Part shown: positions 62,562-64,000 of the stretch, piece by piece
Position numbering within the stretch: the first letter of the stretch is position 1
Layout of the letters: every line of letters starts with the position of its first letter
Notes under the pieces: model-generated
What the model saw: the letters and a program-made list of their open reading frames with translations, nothing else
Databases searched by the model: none
What the model was told of the DNA's origin: nothing
Made by a program: the position numbers and the translations under genes
Origin: DAHUYF01 sp035945115
Lineage (GTDB): Bacteria; Pseudomonadota; Alphaproteobacteria; ATCC43930; CGMCC-115725
Length of the DNA: 64,000 bases
Direction of reading: 5' to 3'
NCBI GenBank assembly: GCA_035945115.1
Contig: DASZAN010000002.1
Span: forward strand, 7,291-71,290

Positions 62562-64000
62562 ATGCCGCCACCCCAAGTCCAACGCAAGCTCGCGGCCATC
62601 CCGGCCGCCGATGTCGCGGGTTATAGTCGCCTGATCGGAGTGGACGAGGAGGGCACGATTAATCGCCTTCGCAGTCTGCGTCATGACCTCATAGACCCCA
62701 CGATCGCTTCGCGCGGGGGCCGCATTGTCAACACCACTGGCGACGGCCTCTTGATCGAGTTTGCTAGCGTGGTGGATGCGGTACGCTGCGGCCTCGAAGT
62801 GCAGCGCGGGATGGTCTCGCGCAATATCGAAGCACCACGAGACAGCCGGATCGAGTTCCGTATCGGAGTCCATCTTGGGGACGTGGTGATCGATGGAGAC
62901 GACCTGCTCGGGGATGGTGTCAACATTGCTGCCCGTTTGGAGGCTATCGCCCAGCCAGGAACGATCTGTATGTCGGATGACGCATATCGACAGGTCAGGG
63001 GTAGGATCGATCTGCCGGTTCGAGACTTGGGTGAGCAACGGCTTAAGAATATCCAAGAGCCAGTACGCGGTTACGCCGTGGTTTTTGGTGCCGACACGCA
63101 CCCGTCAGCAACGGCCGGCGCGCCCACGTCTCACGCTCCGCGCCTATCCATCGTCGTGTTGCCCTTCGCCAATCTGGGCGGTGACGCGGCTCAGGACTAT
63201 TTCGTGGACGGCATCACCGAGAGCCTGACGACTGACCTCTCGCGCATCCCCGGCGCGTTCGTGATCGCCCGCAACACCGCCTTTACGTACAAAGGCAAGG
63301 CAATAGGTGTGCAGCAGATTGGACGCGAACTCGGCGTGCGCTATGTGCTCGAAGGCTCGGTGCAGCGCGGTGGCGATCGGCTACGCGTCAACATTCAACT
63401 CATTGACGCCGAGAGCGGTAATCACCTGTGGGCGGAGCGCTTCGACAAACGGGTCGCCGATCTCTTCGACATGCAAGACGAAATCGTGGCGCGCCTCGCC
63501 AATCAATTGGGCCCGCAGTTCATTGTGGCAGAGGCGCGGCGAGCGGAGCGGACCCCTCATCCCGATGCGATTGATCTTTATTTCCAGGGCATGGCTTGCA
63601 CGAACAGGGGGTTGACCCCTCACTACATGGCGCAAGCGCAGTCGTTTTTTGAACGTGCGTTGGCGCTCGATCCCGACAATATCGAGGCGCTGACCGCATT
63701 GGCGTACGTCGAGGCGCTGTCCGCTGTCAACTATATGAGCGAAGACGGCGACGCGAGCTTGACGACGGCCGAAGCGGCGCTGACGAGAGTGCTTTCTTTG
63801 GCGCCAGAGCATGCCGCAGCCCATTTGACGCTGGGGATCGTTCTGAGCTTTACCAACCGACCGGCGCAAGGCCTCGCAGAATTCGAGCGCGCGTTGGTTT
63901 TGGATCGAAATTTAGCCAGTGCCCACGGATTTATGGGTGCCGCCAAATTCTTTATTGGACGTGCAGAGGAGACCGAAGGGCACGTTCTCGAAGCGCTGCG
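62562..64000 (+). CDS. Adenylate/guanylate cyclase with TolB-like and TPR domains (partial)
   Basis: The first 479 codons of a paralogue of the gene at 51.8-53.6 kb run off the window. The cyclase domain has AADVAGYSRLIGVDEEGTI, TTGDGLLIEFASV and DDLLGDGVNIAARLEA; the TolB-like part RLSIVVLPFANLGGDAAQDY and GITESLTTDLSR, then TPRs (LALDPDNIEALTALAYVEAL). The ATG at 62562 begins the family N-terminus. The two copies are similar throughout by eye. Confidence 0.85.
   Translation, partial: MPPPQVQRKLAAIPAADVAGYSRLIGVDEEGTINRLRSLRHDLIDPTIASRGGRIVNTTGDGLLIEFASVVDAVRCGLEVQRGMVSRNIEAPRDSRIEFRIGVHLGDVVIDGDDLLGDGVNIAARLEAIAQPGTICMSDDAYRQVRGRIDLPVRDLGEQRLKNIQEPVRGYAVVFGADTHPSATAGAPTSHAPRLSIVVLPFANLGGDAAQDYFVDGITESLTTDLSRIPGAFVIARNTAFTYKGKAIGVQQIGRELGVRYVLEGSVQRGGDRLRVNIQLIDAESGNHLWAERFDKRVADLFDMQDEIVARLANQLGPQFIVAEARRAERTPHPDAIDLYFQGMACTNRGLTPHYMAQAQSFFERALALDPDNIEALTALAYVEALSAVNYMSEDGDASLTTAEAALTRVLSLAPEHAAAHLTLGIVLSFTNRPAQGLAEFERALVLDRNLASAHGFMGAAKFFIGRAEETEGHVLEAL

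Noticed and set aside
63085..63105. GGTGCCGACACGCAC resembling the tRNA-Thr att end
   Set aside because: It is inside the cyclase coding frame and matches only part of the motif.

Overview
The window is a 64-kb piece of a high-GC alphaproteobacterial chromosome. Gene content points to Hyphomicrobiales or a related soil lineage: many ABC importers, amidohydrolases, a mer operon, hydantoin catabolism and small Rhizobiales-type hypothetical proteins. No rRNA, complete tRNA or CRISPR array is visible. The assignment is by gene style only; no marker gene for taxonomy is present.

Region 1 (1-9.5 kb) holds a CueR-controlled copper-efflux operon whose CopA ATPase carries an in-frame amber codon. It is followed by a frameshifted rhodanese, three tandem tiny lipoproteins, a secreted DUF6134-like protein, an FMN glutamate-synthase-like protein, a GYD protein and a KatG gene with a large internal deletion. 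Region 2 (9.5-14.4 kb) is an amidohydrolase and a mercury operon, merTPAB, divergent from merR. The merT promoter has a 19-bp spacer, and a second copy of the same dyad lies in the merR leader.

Region 3 (14.4-39.3 kb) is catabolic. It contains an oxalyl-CoA-decarboxylase-like TPP enzyme with a CoA-transferase, a carbohydrate-type ABC importer lacking its own ATPase, an LLM flavin enzyme, a 2-hydroxyacid dehydrogenase, two amidohydrolases and a spermidine/putrescine-type ABC importer. It ends in a nearly complete hydantoin locus: polar-amino-acid ABC importer, hydantoin racemase, flavin reductase, N-carbamoyl-D-amino-acid hydrolase, two hydantoinase-family enzymes and a G3E GTPase between them that may load metal.

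Region 4 (39.3-62.1 kb) is accessory DNA. A lytic transglycosylase and small proteins lead to a tRNA-Thr 3'-end remnant beside a tyrosine integrase, with a broken Abi-like gene and a zinc-ribbon membrane protein between two remnant ends. Then come a fluoroacetate-dehalogenase-like enzyme and the most unusual locus here, a tightly coupled three-gene operon (47.4-50.9 kb). It encodes a kelch/galactose-oxidase-like protein with a Lys/Glu repeat tail, a degenerate ATP-grasp-like protein and an intact graspetide-synthetase-like ATP-grasp ligase. I infer a peptide- or protein-modification system in which the K/E tail is a candidate substrate. Further on, a satellite-like replication module (AlpA, ParB-like, primase-helicase, GTTCCCG iterons, integrase) spans 56.8-62.0 kb.

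Two adenylate-cyclase/TolB-like/TPR proteins, one on each strand, lie at 51.8-53.6 kb and at the right edge. Five genes in the window carry lesions (CopA nonsense, rhodanese, KatG, Abi-like and lipoprotein frameshifts). Single-base cases could be sequencing errors or real decay; the KatG deletion is too large to be a simple base-call error.
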